38,390 bases of DNA from Haloplasma contractile (lineage in GTDB: Bacteria > Bacillota_I > Bacilli_A > Haloplasmatales > Haloplasmataceae). The DNA lies in NCBI GenBank assembly GCA_016841945.1, contig JAENYC010000032.1, forward strand, positions 1-38,390, read 5' to 3'. Below are positions 25,809-33,039 of the stretch, piece by piece. Position numbers and translations under genes: made by a program. Position 1 is the first letter of the stretch; every line of letters begins with the position of its first letter. The notes beneath the pieces were generated by a model. The model searched no databases. It saw nothing but the letters and a program-made list of their open reading frames with translations, and was not told the DNA's origin.

Positions 25809-27017
25809 TTATAAAATATTTTTTAAAACAACAGCAGTACCCATTCCTCCACCAATACAAAGTGAAGCTAACCCGTGTATCGCTTCCCGTTTTTTCATTT
25901 CATAAAGCAAAGTCACGATAATACGACTACCACTTGCACCCACAGGGTGTCCTAAAGCAATAGCACCACCATTGACATTGGTTCTTTCCTTAATCCAGTC
26001 TTCTGTTACACCATACGCTTCACTTAATTCATGAATAACACCTAAACTCTGCGCTGCAAATGCTTCATTTAATTCCATCAATTCCATATCTTTTAAATCC
26101 ATTTGTGCATAATTTAGTGCATTTTTAATTGCTGGTGTTGGACCTAATCCCATCACGCTTGGGTCAACAGCTCCTTGACCAATACCAATCAACTCAGCCA
26201 AAGGTGTCAATTGATATTTTTCAATTGCTTCTTCACTCGCAACCAATATCATCGATGCACCATCATTAATACCTGATGCATTTCCTGCCGTCACTGAACC
26301 CTCTTTTTTAAAGACCGGTCTTAATTTCGCCAATTTTTCTAAATTTGTCTTTCTGTTTGGATATTCATCTTGCTCAAATATAAGGGTTTCTTTACGTTTT
26401 TTTACTTCAATCGGAACGATTTCATCTTTAAATCTGCCACAATCTACTGCATGAATCGCTTTTTGCTGTGAAAGATATGCAAATTCATCTTGTGCCTCAC
26501 GCGTAATATGGTATTTATCAACGATATTTTCCGCGGTAACTCCCATGTGATAACCATTAAATATATCAGTTAGTGCATCATAAATCATATGATCTTTAAT
26601 CTTCATTTCCCCCATCTTGTAACCACTTCGAGTCGCCTCGGGTATTAAGTAAGGCGCTTGACTCATCGATTCAACACCACCAGCAAACACTAGATGATGT
26701 AGTCCTAATTGAATATTTGCATAAGCATTCATGAGTGCTTTCATACCACTTCCACAGACCATGTTAACAGAATAAGCTGGTACTTCATGTGGTAAACCAC
26801 CATAAATGGCTACTTGTCTTCCAACTCCTTGACCTAAACCCGCAGGTAATATATTTCCAACAATCACCTCATCAATAGATGCATTATTCACTTCTGTTTC
26901 CTCTAAAATATTTTTAATTAAAGTCGCCCCTAATTGTGCAGGATGAACATCTTTAAGAGACCCTAAAAAACTACCAATCGCTGTACGTTTTGCAGCAACA
27001 ATAAACACTTTTTTCAT
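25809..27017 (-). CDS. Acetyl-CoA C-acetyltransferase (thiolase II type), operon copy
   Basis: 402 residues. Catalytic Cys88 in NMVCGSGMKA, His357 in LGHPVGASGSR, Cys387 in LCIGGGMG; NEAFAAQ is also present. It condenses two acetyl-CoA or cleaves acetoacetyl-CoA or a longer 3-oxoacyl-CoA. From the start codon (27017) to base 25912 I read the DNA as identical to the second copy; only the last ~100 bases differ, giving six substitutions (Y372H, E378K, A379S, I380L, V397I, L402I relative to copy 2). It is first gene of the long operon, with a GGGAGG RBS and an unusually long leader of about 165 bases. Confidence 0.95.
   Translation of the reverse strand: MKKVFIVAAKRTAIGSFLGSLKDVHPAQLGATLIKNILEETEVNNASIDEVIVGNILPAGLGQGVGRQVAIYGGLPHEVPAYSVNMVCGSGMKALMNAYANIQLGLHHLVFAGGVESMSQAPYLIPEATRSGYKMGEMKIKDHMIYDALTDIFNGYHMGVTAENIVDKYHITREAQDEFAYLSQQKAIHAVDCGRFKDEIVPIEVKKRKETLIFEQDEYPNRKTNLEKLAKLRPVFKKEGSVTAGNASGINDGASMILVASEEAIEKYQLTPLAELIGIGQGAVDPSVMGLGPTPAIKNALNYAQMDLKDMELMELNEAFAAQSLGVIHELSEAYGVTEDWIKERTNVNGGAIALGHPVGASGSRIIVTLLYEMKKREAIHGLASLCIGGGMGTAVVLKNIL
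25912..27017 (-). repeat. 1.1-kb direct repeat, copy A (thiolase)
   Basis: Pairs base for base with 28090-29195 (offset 2178) as far as I can compare by eye. The identity ends exactly at the start codon on one side and about 100 bases before the stop on the other. The outer ends and promoters are clearly diverged. Confidence 0.9.
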
Positions 27018-27048
27018 TATTTACCTCCCTTTTTTATCATATATTTTA

Positions 27049-27064
27049 ATAAAAGCGCTTTTAT
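27049..27064. promoter_or_regulatory. GCGC-centred palindrome in the thiolase 1 leader (cre-like)
   Basis: ATAAAAGCGCTTTTAT, a perfect 16-base palindrome about 120 bases downstream of the predicted transcription start. It resembles low-GC Gram-positive CcpA (cre) sites, with two mismatches to the usual TGWNANCGNTNWCA. A similar GCGC site lies at the thiolase 2 promoter. Confidence 0.45.
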
Positions 27065-27121
27065 ATTTGATTAAAAAAAAATAGTAATACTACTATGTAA
27101 CCAATAATTTAAAAATTTTGT

Positions 27122-27150
27122 TTGATTTAACATAAAAGTTCATATATACT
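27122..27150 (+). promoter_or_regulatory. Plus-strand promoter facing the thiolase promoter (toward tetR)
   Basis: TTGATT (27122-27127), 17-base spacer, TATACT (27145-27150). It faces the thiolase 1 promoter head-on, and its -10 lies in the mirror arm of the same palindrome. It would give the TetR gene a second, longer transcript under the same operator. Confidence 0.5.
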
Positions 27151-27196
27151 AAACATGAAGGGTGTCTCACATGAAGGACCTTTCATGTTTAGTATA
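27145..27196. promoter_or_regulatory. Palindromic operator region at the thiolase 1 start
   Basis: Outer arms TATACTAAACATGAA (27145-27159) and its exact complement (27182-27196) contain the -10 of each facing promoter. Inside, ACATGAAGGACCTTTCATGT (27169-27188) is a near-perfect inverted repeat starting two bases after the thiolase -10. A weaker copy (27153-27172) starts two bases after the plus-strand -10. The TetR-family gene next door is the obvious candidate repressor; binding is inferred. Confidence 0.7.
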
Positions 27197-27219
27197 ATTT
27201 ACCAATTTTTGTTTGTCAA
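27191..27219 (-). promoter_or_regulatory. Promoter of the thiolase/LIV importer operon
   Basis: On the minus strand: TTGACA (27219-27214), 17-base spacer, TATACT (27196-27191). The palindromic operator begins two bases downstream, so a bound repressor would block the start site. Confidence 0.82.
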
Positions 27220-27271
27220 TAGTTTTTTATATTATTATTTATTTCACAAATTATATAATTTTCGTTTTTTT

Positions 27272-27300
27272 TTGATAAAATTATTGAAATATGGTAAAAT
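27272..27300 (+). promoter_or_regulatory. Proximal promoter of the TetR-family gene
   Basis: TTGATA (27272-27277), 17-base spacer, TAAAAT (27295-27300), start about 30 bases before the ATG. No palindrome overlaps it. Confidence 0.6.
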
Positions 27301-27338
27301 TCTTATGGCATAATTAATTAGATAAGGATGTTAGAAAT

Positions 27339-27935
27339 ATGAACTTATTAGTTAAAGAACCAAAAACAAAAAGAGGATTAAATACATTAAATAGGATTTG
27401 TGATAGTGCAAAACAATTATTCTATGAAAAAGGCTATCATAATACTTCTATCAACGACATTACAGATGGCGCTAATATTGCTCCGGGAACCTTTTATATC
27501 TATTTTAATGATAAGTATAATTTGTATAAATATTTATTGCTTCAATATAGCCACGACATACGTAAATCTATAAGATTAGCTACGGAAAACTGTGAATCTC
27601 GTTATGAAAGGGAAAGAATAGGGCTAAAAACATTTTTAAAGTATATTCATAAACATAAAAATGCATATCATATCATTTGGGAATCTTTATATATTGACTA
27701 TGAACTATTTAGAGCATATTATGTTGATTTTGGACAACGTTATTCTAATGGAATCATCGCTGGACAAAAAGAAAATGAAGTAAGAAACGTAGACCCAACT
27801 GTCCTATCTTTTATGCTTATGGGTATATCTAACTTTATTGGTCTAAACTATGCAATATTTGCTGATGGAAAAGATTTTGATGATGTAGTAGATAAAGTGA
27901 TGGATATTTTAAAAAATGGCATGTTTAAAAAATAA
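27339..27935 (+). CDS. TetR/AcrR-family transcriptional regulator
   Basis: 198 residues. The N-terminal DNA-binding domain (about 15-62) has the family pattern: RICDSAKQLFYEKGYHNTSINDITDGANIAPGTFYIYFNDKYNLYKYLL. The rest is a helical ligand domain with a C-terminal hydrophobic helix (FMLMGISNFIGLNYAIF). It lies between two thiolase genes, divergent from the first and convergent with the second. By position it should repress the thiolase operons and respond to an acyl-CoA or free acid; this is inference. AAGGATG precedes the ATG. Confidence 0.9.
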   Translation: MNLLVKEPKTKRGLNTLNRICDSAKQLFYEKGYHNTSINDITDGANIAPGTFYIYFNDKYNLYKYLLLQYSHDIRKSIRLATENCESRYERERIGLKTFLKYIHKHKNAYHIIWESLYIDYELFRAYYVDFGQRYSNGIIAGQKENEVRNVDPTVLSFMLMGISNFIGLNYAIFADGKDFDDVVDKVMDILKNGMFKK

Positions 27936-27945
27936 TAGAGTCAAA

Positions 27946-27974
27946 AAAAGATACCTCCAAAAAAGGTATCTTTT
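27946..27974. terminator. Bidirectional terminator between tetR and thiolase 2
   Basis: Stem AAAAGATACC/GGTATCTTTT (27946-27955, 27965-27974) with A and T runs on opposite sides, placed between two convergent genes. Confidence 0.85.
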
Positions 27975-27986
27975 GTCATCTAAATG

Positions 27987-29195
27987 TTAAATTATATTTT
28001 TTAATATTACCGCGGTTCCCATTCCTCCACCTATACATAGTGAAGCTAGACCATGTAATGATTTACGCTTTTTCATTTCATGAAGCAAGGTCACGATAAT
28101 ACGACTACCACTTGCACCCACAGGGTGTCCTAAAGCAATAGCACCACCATTGACATTGGTTCTTTCCTTAATCCAGTCTTCTGTTACACCATACGCTTCA
28201 CTTAATTCATGAATAACACCTAAACTCTGCGCTGCAAATGCTTCATTTAATTCCATCAATTCCATATCTTTTAAATCCATTTGTGCATAATTTAGTGCAT
28301 TTTTAATTGCTGGTGTTGGACCTAATCCCATCACGCTTGGGTCAACAGCTCCTTGACCAATACCAATCAACTCAGCCAAAGGTGTCAATTGATATTTTTC
28401 AATTGCTTCTTCACTCGCAACCAATATCATCGATGCACCATCATTAATACCTGATGCATTTCCTGCCGTCACTGAACCCTCTTTTTTAAAGACCGGTCTT
28501 AATTTCGCCAATTTTTCTAAATTTGTCTTTCTGTTTGGATATTCATCTTGCTCAAATATAAGGGTTTCTTTACGTTTTTTTACTTCAATCGGAACGATTT
28601 CATCTTTAAATCTGCCACAATCTACTGCATGAATCGCTTTTTGCTGTGAAAGATATGCAAATTCATCTTGTGCCTCACGCGTAATATGGTATTTATCAAC
28701 GATATTTTCCGCGGTAACTCCCATGTGATAACCATTAAATATATCAGTTAGTGCATCATAAATCATATGATCTTTAATCTTCATTTCCCCCATCTTGTAA
28801 CCACTTCGAGTCGCCTCGGGTATTAAGTAAGGCGCTTGACTCATCGATTCAACACCACCAGCAAACACTAGATGATGTAGTCCTAATTGAATATTTGCAT
28901 AAGCATTCATGAGTGCTTTCATACCACTTCCACAGACCATGTTAACAGAATAAGCTGGTACTTCATGTGGTAAACCACCATAAATGGCTACTTGTCTTCC
29001 AACTCCTTGACCTAAACCCGCAGGTAATATATTTCCAACAATCACCTCATCAATAGATGCATTATTCACTTCTGTTTCCTCTAAAATATTTTTAATTAAA
29101 GTCGCCCCTAATTGTGCAGGATGAACATCTTTAAGAGACCCTAAAAAACTACCAATCGCTGTACGTTTTGCAGCAACAATAAACACTTTTTTCAT
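27987..29195 (-). CDS. Acetyl-CoA C-acetyltransferase (thiolase II type), monocistronic copy
   Basis: 402 residues with the same catalytic Cys88, His357 and Cys387 as the operon copy. The first 371 residues are identical between the two, and six substitutions fall in the last 31. Unlike copy 1 it has a short leader, its own TTGACA/TATACT promoter and a terminator, so it is transcribed alone. TAGGAGG precedes the start. Two identical enzymes under different control suggest a dosage or condition-specific need for thiolase independent of the importer operon. Confidence 0.95.
   Translation of the reverse strand: MKKVFIVAAKRTAIGSFLGSLKDVHPAQLGATLIKNILEETEVNNASIDEVIVGNILPAGLGQGVGRQVAIYGGLPHEVPAYSVNMVCGSGMKALMNAYANIQLGLHHLVFAGGVESMSQAPYLIPEATRSGYKMGEMKIKDHMIYDALTDIFNGYHMGVTAENIVDKYHITREAQDEFAYLSQQKAIHAVDCGRFKDEIVPIEVKKRKETLIFEQDEYPNRKTNLEKLAKLRPVFKKEGSVTAGNASGINDGASMILVASEEAIEKYQLTPLAELIGIGQGAVDPSVMGLGPTPAIKNALNYAQMDLKDMELMELNEAFAAQSLGVIHELSEAYGVTEDWIKERTNVNGGAIALGHPVGASGSRIIVTLLHEMKKRKSLHGLASLCIGGGMGTAVILKNII
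28090..29195 (-). repeat. 1.1-kb direct repeat, copy B (thiolase)
   Basis: Same-orientation partner of 25912-27017. Recombination between them would delete 2178 bases including the TetR gene. Confidence 0.9.
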
Positions 29196-29209
29196 ACTTA
29201 CCTCCTATA

Positions 29210-29229
29210 AAATGAATGCGCTTTCACAT
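29210..29229. promoter_or_regulatory. Operator at the thiolase 2 start (TetR- or CcpA-type)
   Basis: On the minus strand ATGTGAAAGCGCATTCATTT starts two bases after the -10, the same offset as the thiolase 1 operator. It shares TGAAAG--C-TTCAT with that site. It also matches the cre consensus TGWNANCGNTNWCA with one mismatch. Either the TetR protein or CcpA could bind; sequence alone does not decide. Confidence 0.6.
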
Positions 29230-29231
29230 CT

Positions 29232-29260
29232 AGTATAGTTTACCTCATATTATTTGTCAA
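29232..29260 (-). promoter_or_regulatory. Promoter of thiolase 2
   Basis: On the minus strand: TTGACA (29260-29255), 17-base spacer, TATACT (29237-29232). Hexamers and spacing are identical to the thiolase 1 promoter although spacer sequences differ. Confidence 0.82.
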
Positions 29261-29280
29261 CTTTATTGTTATATTAATTT

Positions 29281-29309
29281 AAAAAAGGGATTTATTCACA
29301 CTAAATCCC
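29281..29309 (-). terminator. Terminator of the CBS gene
   Basis: GGGATTTA/TAAATCCC (29287-29294, 29302-29309) followed on the minus strand by TTTTTT. The stem overlaps the last codons and stop of the gene. Confidence 0.82.
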
Positions 29310-30009
29310 ATGCAGATATTACACCTAAAATATCTTCATTTTCTTTTCCATTACCTGTCACAAATACCATTTCTAATCTTTTTTTATTTTTATTATTCTG
29401 AAATAAAGATTTGACATCAAATATATTATCTTTTACTTTACAAAATGCAAAATACTCACCATGATGTGATCTAATATCGATTAATTTAAGTATATCTTTA
29501 ATCTTTAATCGATTAAAATCACATACATCTTTTTGAGCAATCAAACTCAATAATACATTCTCACTAAATACACCAATTAATTTGTAGTTTTGAAGAATGG
29601 GTACACAAGTAAAAGATTTATTATACATTTTTTTTATGATATCGATTATTTTATCATCTAAATTAGCTGTTAAAACCATTTTATCGGTTATTTTACGATA
29701 GATATCTTTCGCAACAATTGGTTTCATGATTTTTTCTAATAATTCTTCGTATAAATCAACCACTACATCGTGTGGTTCTGCGATGATTTCACCATAACGA
29801 TTATCACAAAAATGCGTATTGTGTACAATCGCATTTCGAAGTTCTGCAAATTCTTTTAAATCATTTCTGTAATGCCTAAATAAATTACTTTTCTTAGCCA
29901 ATGTATCGATCAAAAAAATATGACTTACCTTTGAATCTTGATCTAATAAATGCCTCATATAATCATCTAATTGATTGTATATATTAAGAAAACGATCTGA
30001 ATTTCGCAT
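29296..30009 (-). CDS. HEPN-like N-terminus with two CBS domains
   Basis: 237 residues. The first 95 are helical and contain ELRNAIVHN, an R-x4-H motif (Arg58, His63) of the kind found in HEPN-fold proteins, some of which are RNases. A tandem CBS pair follows (about 106-165 and 170-237); CBS pairs bind adenine nucleotides and switch attached domains. So it may be a nucleotide-gated effector, but HEPN proteins can also be non-catalytic. The RBS is AGGAGAGAG. It is the second gene of a pair, 21 bases after a two-TM protein. HEPN assignment rests on one motif and is tentative. Confidence 0.75.
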   Translation of the reverse strand: MRNSDRFLNIYNQLDDYMRHLLDQDSKVSHIFLIDTLAKKSNLFRHYRNDLKEFAELRNAIVHNTHFCDNRYGEIIAEPHDVVVDLYEELLEKIMKPIVAKDIYRKITDKMVLTANLDDKIIDIIKKMYNKSFTCVPILQNYKLIGVFSENVLLSLIAQKDVCDFNRLKIKDILKLIDIRSHHGEYFAFCKVKDNIFDVKSLFQNNKNKKRLEMVFVTGNGKENEDILGVISAWDLV

Positions 30010-30030
30010 ATACTCTCTCTCCTATTATCT

Positions 30031-30789
30031 CTATAATTGAATTTTTATATGTAACATAATCACATCTTCATCATCTAATTGACGTTCATATGGTTTAATC
30101 GATGAGTTTTCATCTATCTGATAAACTTGATAACGTCGATGACTTAACACTTGAGAATCATTTAATATCAGTCCAAAAACAGGATACATTAACTCATAAG
30201 TGTCTGTTTTTCCCCCTATTTTTCTTTCCCATATATCATAAACCTTATGGTAATCAATCCCAATGTTTTTAAGTAGTGTTTGTACTTCTTTAGATATATT
30301 TTCAATATTTTTTAATACCTTTTTTATGGATGGTTTATCTTTTAACACTAACTTATCATAAAAAGATTTGGTCTTTTGATGATTATATAATATTTCCCAA
30401 TGACCAATCTTACTTTTATCATGATACTTATCATATATTTTCAATGTTCGTAGTATTTCCTTAAATATTAATTTTTCATTTGTAAAATCAAATAAATCAA
30501 GAAAGTAAGTCTTCCGATTTTCTAGAGAATTTATCACATCTAAAGTACGTTTTTGATAATAATTCATACAAAAAGTAATTGCTTTTTGTTTTTTTATATA
30601 CAATATAAAACCCATAATAAAAATAAATATCAATCCACAAAAAATGATTATTTTAATTTTTATATCTACATTCATAAATATACTACCCGTTATAAGGCAT
30701 ATAAGAATTATTTCCATAATAATAAATTTTATTAAATTTTTCATTTTAATTGTCTGAAATTCATTTAACAATAATCGAACTTTTTCCAT
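30031..30789 (-). CDS. Two-TM membrane protein of unknown function
   Basis: 252 residues, not recognised. Two hydrophobic segments near the N-terminus (about 19-39 and 45-65) form a hairpin anchor. The remaining 185 residues are soluble, Lys-rich and presumably cytoplasmic. They include a helical middle (ENISKEVQTLLKNIGIDYHKVYDIW) and a beta-rich end (YPVFGLILNDSQVLSHRRYQVYQI). It has its own promoter and GGAGG RBS, and is followed by the HEPN-like/CBS gene, suggesting the two proteins work together at the membrane. Confidence 0.75.
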   Translation of the reverse strand: MEKVRLLLNEFQTIKMKNLIKFIIMEIILICLITGSIFMNVDIKIKIIIFCGLIFIFIMGFILYIKKQKAITFCMNYYQKRTLDVINSLENRKTYFLDLFDFTNEKLIFKEILRTLKIYDKYHDKSKIGHWEILYNHQKTKSFYDKLVLKDKPSIKKVLKNIENISKEVQTLLKNIGIDYHKVYDIWERKIGGKTDTYELMYPVFGLILNDSQVLSHRRYQVYQIDENSSIKPYERQLDDEDVIMLHIKIQL

Positions 30790-30817
30790 AATTCCTCCAT
30801 TAGTACTGTTTTAATTA

Positions 30818-30846
30818 ATTATATATAAATCATTATCATTTGTAAA
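30818..30846 (-). promoter_or_regulatory. Promoter of the two-TM/CBS operon
   Basis: On the minus strand: TTTACA (30846-30841), 17-base spacer, TATAAT (30823-30818), about 30 bases before the start codon. Confidence 0.7.
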
Positions 30847-30859
30847 GCCAGTATTAAAA

Positions 30860-30879
30860 AAGTCGTCAACAGACGACTT
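30860..30879 (-). terminator. Terminator of the LysM-GH18 gene
   Basis: AAGTCGTC/GACGACTT with a 4-base loop, followed on the minus strand by TTT. Confidence 0.82.
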
Positions 30880-30888
30880 AAATCTAAT

Positions 30889-32181
30889 TTATTCTATTCT
30901 TTTGGTCACATTAAAATTATCTTCTATTAATAACCAATTTTGAGGAAACGGTAATCCTAATTTCCAATAGCTAATTCCTCTAAGCCCATATTCTTTGACT
31001 AAATTAAACTTAGCTTGTATTGAACGGGCATCTTCAAACCAAACGATATGTTCATTATTATCATTATCGACATATTCAAAAAATGGCGCTTGAGCAGTTT
31101 CATCAAATTCAATTGGGACTTGATAAGTTCTTGCAAGTTCAATTGCTCTTTGTGGACTGATGGCTTTGGCATACTCACCCCCTGGTACATATGGCAATGT
31201 CCAATCATATCCATATAAATTTTGTCCCAACATAATCTTTGTCGGAGGCATGGTGGTAATCGCATAATTCACTACTTTTCTGACCTCATCTATTGGTGAA
31301 ACAGCACGAGGTGGTCCTCCACTATACCCCCATTCATAGGTCATAAGTACGACAAAATCAGCAATGGCACCAATTTGTGGATAATCATGGGCTTCATACC
31401 ATAATCCTTCTTGTTCACCACTTACTTTTGGTGCTAATGCAACACTCATTAAAAATCCTTCTCTTGATAAACGTTGTTTAGCTCTTCTCAAAAATTCAAC
31501 GTAATTTTCTCTTTCTTCTGGTGGTAAAAATTCAAAATCGAAATGAATATCTTTAAATCCTAAATCTTTGGCTGTTTCAATAATATTATCAATTAATGTT
31601 TTTTGAATGTCCTCATTAGTTAAAATGGTCCGTCCTAATTCTGCACTAAATTGACCTTCTTCTAAATTGGTTAACACCATCATGAGTACTACTCGGTTAT
31701 CTTCTGCAATTTCTGGAAAATCATTTAACAATGGTGGCTTTAATGAACCATCTCTTAATACTTTAAAACTAAATGGTGCTAAATAGGTTAAAAATGGGCT
31801 GGCCTCTTTTGCAGCGTTTATTAAATCTTCAGAGACTTCTTTACCAAAGGGTTCAACATAAGCATTGATTTCCACTTCTCGCTTCGGTAAAGGTGGTATA
31901 TATAATTTTTGTCCAACCATTAACGTTTGATTCGGTAATAATTGATTAACCCCTGCTAACTGTTGATAACTAATACCAAAGTTTTCAGCAATTTGATAAA
32001 GGGTATCTCCTTGCTTTACAATATATATCCTACCGACAATAGGAATCACTAGTGACTGACCGACTACTAATGTATATGGATAAGGTATTTCATTCGTTGA
32101 AATAATCGTATTAGAAGTAATATTGTAGAAGTTGGCAATTGAGTCTATTGTTTCACCTTGTTTTACAACATGTATTTGCAT
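30889..32181 (-). CDS. LysM-GH18 glycosidase (SleL/YaaH-like)
   Basis: 430 residues: two LysM repeats (about 2-47 and 51-96; each with VKQG-T--IA and LVVGQ-L-IP) and a GH18 TIM barrel (about 104-425). The active-site strand reads DIHFDFEF, with Asp211, Asp215 and Glu217 as the D-x3-D-x-E core, close to spore-cortex N-acetylglucosaminidases SleL/YaaH. VVLMTYEW and GLRGISYWKLG are other GH18 landmarks. It should cleave GlcNAc linkages in peptidoglycan or chitin-like glycans. No signal peptide is visible. It is monocistronic with a GGGGGGAG RBS and a terminator. Neither sporulation nor wall genes occur nearby. Confidence 0.9.
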   Translation of the reverse strand: MQIHVVKQGETIDSIANFYNITSNTIISTNEIPYPYTLVVGQSLVIPIVGRIYIVKQGDTLYQIAENFGISYQQLAGVNQLLPNQTLMVGQKLYIPPLPKREVEINAYVEPFGKEVSEDLINAAKEASPFLTYLAPFSFKVLRDGSLKPPLLNDFPEIAEDNRVVLMMVLTNLEEGQFSAELGRTILTNEDIQKTLIDNIIETAKDLGFKDIHFDFEFLPPEERENYVEFLRRAKQRLSREGFLMSVALAPKVSGEQEGLWYEAHDYPQIGAIADFVVLMTYEWGYSGGPPRAVSPIDEVRKVVNYAITTMPPTKIMLGQNLYGYDWTLPYVPGGEYAKAISPQRAIELARTYQVPIEFDETAQAPFFEYVDNDNNEHIVWFEDARSIQAKFNLVKEYGLRGISYWKLGLPFPQNWLLIEDNFNVTKRIE

Positions 32182-32237
32182 TTTCTCCCCCCTTTTTTTG
32201 CATTCTATATAGTGTATGTTAATTGATATAAAAAGGT

Positions 32238-32262
32238 AAAAAAATCACAGATTATTCTGTGA
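32238..32262 (-). terminator. Terminator of surE
   Basis: TCACAGA/TCTGTGA (32245-32251, 32256-32262), 4-base loop, seven T residues after it on the minus strand. The stem overlaps the gene's 3' end. Confidence 0.85.
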
Positions 32263-32971
32263 CTTTCTCTCTTAATTTCTTTACCATTAAAGCATCACCA
32301 TTACCAAGTTTTAACGGTGTGATAGATGTATAACCGTATTTTAATGCCCATAAATCAGTTCCTTCTAAATACTCATATGGTTTGAATCGACGATTTGAAA
32401 ACATCTTGTTTTCTTTTTCTATAAAATCAATATGAAAATTTCTAATGGCCAAATCTGTAATCATAATCCCATTTGATTTTGTATAATTTTGACTTGGAAA
32501 ATTGACATTTAATAGACATTCATTTGATAATAAATCATAATCTATGATATATTTTAATACATCATCAATTTCTTTTAATACAATATCAAAATAATCAAAA
32601 TCAGTTGATAAACTAATGGCTTTATAACCATGAAATAATGCCTCCATGGCAGCACCAATCGTACCAGAATAAATGGTATCGATTCCTAAATTAAATCCAT
32701 TATTCACACCTGAAACAACAAAATCAACATCTAGCTTTAATCCAAAAAGTGCATATTTTACACAATCACTCGGTGTACCATCCACACTCCAGATTTGATT
32801 CCCATGAGAATAGACATTGACACCATTATGCACGGTAATAGAACTTGAAGCTCCACTTTTTGTCGTATGAGGAGCAACTACATATACATTTCCAAGTTTC
32901 CTACAAGCATTAGCCAGTATTTCTATTCCTTTTGCTTGATATCCATCATCATTCACAACTAAAATATTCAT
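32252..32971 (-). CDS. surE: 5'/3'-nucleotidase SurE
   Basis: 239 residues, normal SurE length. ILVVNDDGYQAKGI gives the metal-binding Asp pair, APHTTKSGASSSIT the conserved Ser, and VVSGVNNGFNLGIDTIYSGTIGAAMEA the Asn and Gly-rich substrate loop. It dephosphorylates nucleoside 5'- and 3'-monophosphates, and some members cut short polyphosphate. Two adjacent ATGs are possible; the second (32971) lies at the better distance from AAAGGAG. It stands alone, but its function fits the nucleic-acid-salvage genes at the left of the window. Confidence 0.94.
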   Translation of the reverse strand: MNILVVNDDGYQAKGIEILANACRKLGNVYVVAPHTTKSGASSSITVHNGVNVYSHGNQIWSVDGTPSDCVKYALFGLKLDVDFVVSGVNNGFNLGIDTIYSGTIGAAMEALFHGYKAISLSTDFDYFDIVLKEIDDVLKYIIDYDLLSNECLLNVNFPSQNYTKSNGIMITDLAIRNFHIDFIEKENKMFSNRRFKPYEYLEGTDLWALKYGYTSITPLKLGNGDALMVKKLREKVTE

Positions 32972-33039
32972 CATTTACTCCTTTATCAATAATATATATT
33001 AGTATAACATAAAAGAATAAATTCATTCTATAGAAATCA

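Noticed and set aside
27145-27196. Reading the inverted repeat as a transcription terminator
   Set aside because: It contains the -10 elements of two promoters and has no T tract; operator function fits better.
27987-29195. Second thiolase as a pure assembly duplication
   Set aside because: The last ~100 bases, the leader and the promoter spacer differ substantially, so two real loci are more likely; long reads remain the decisive test.
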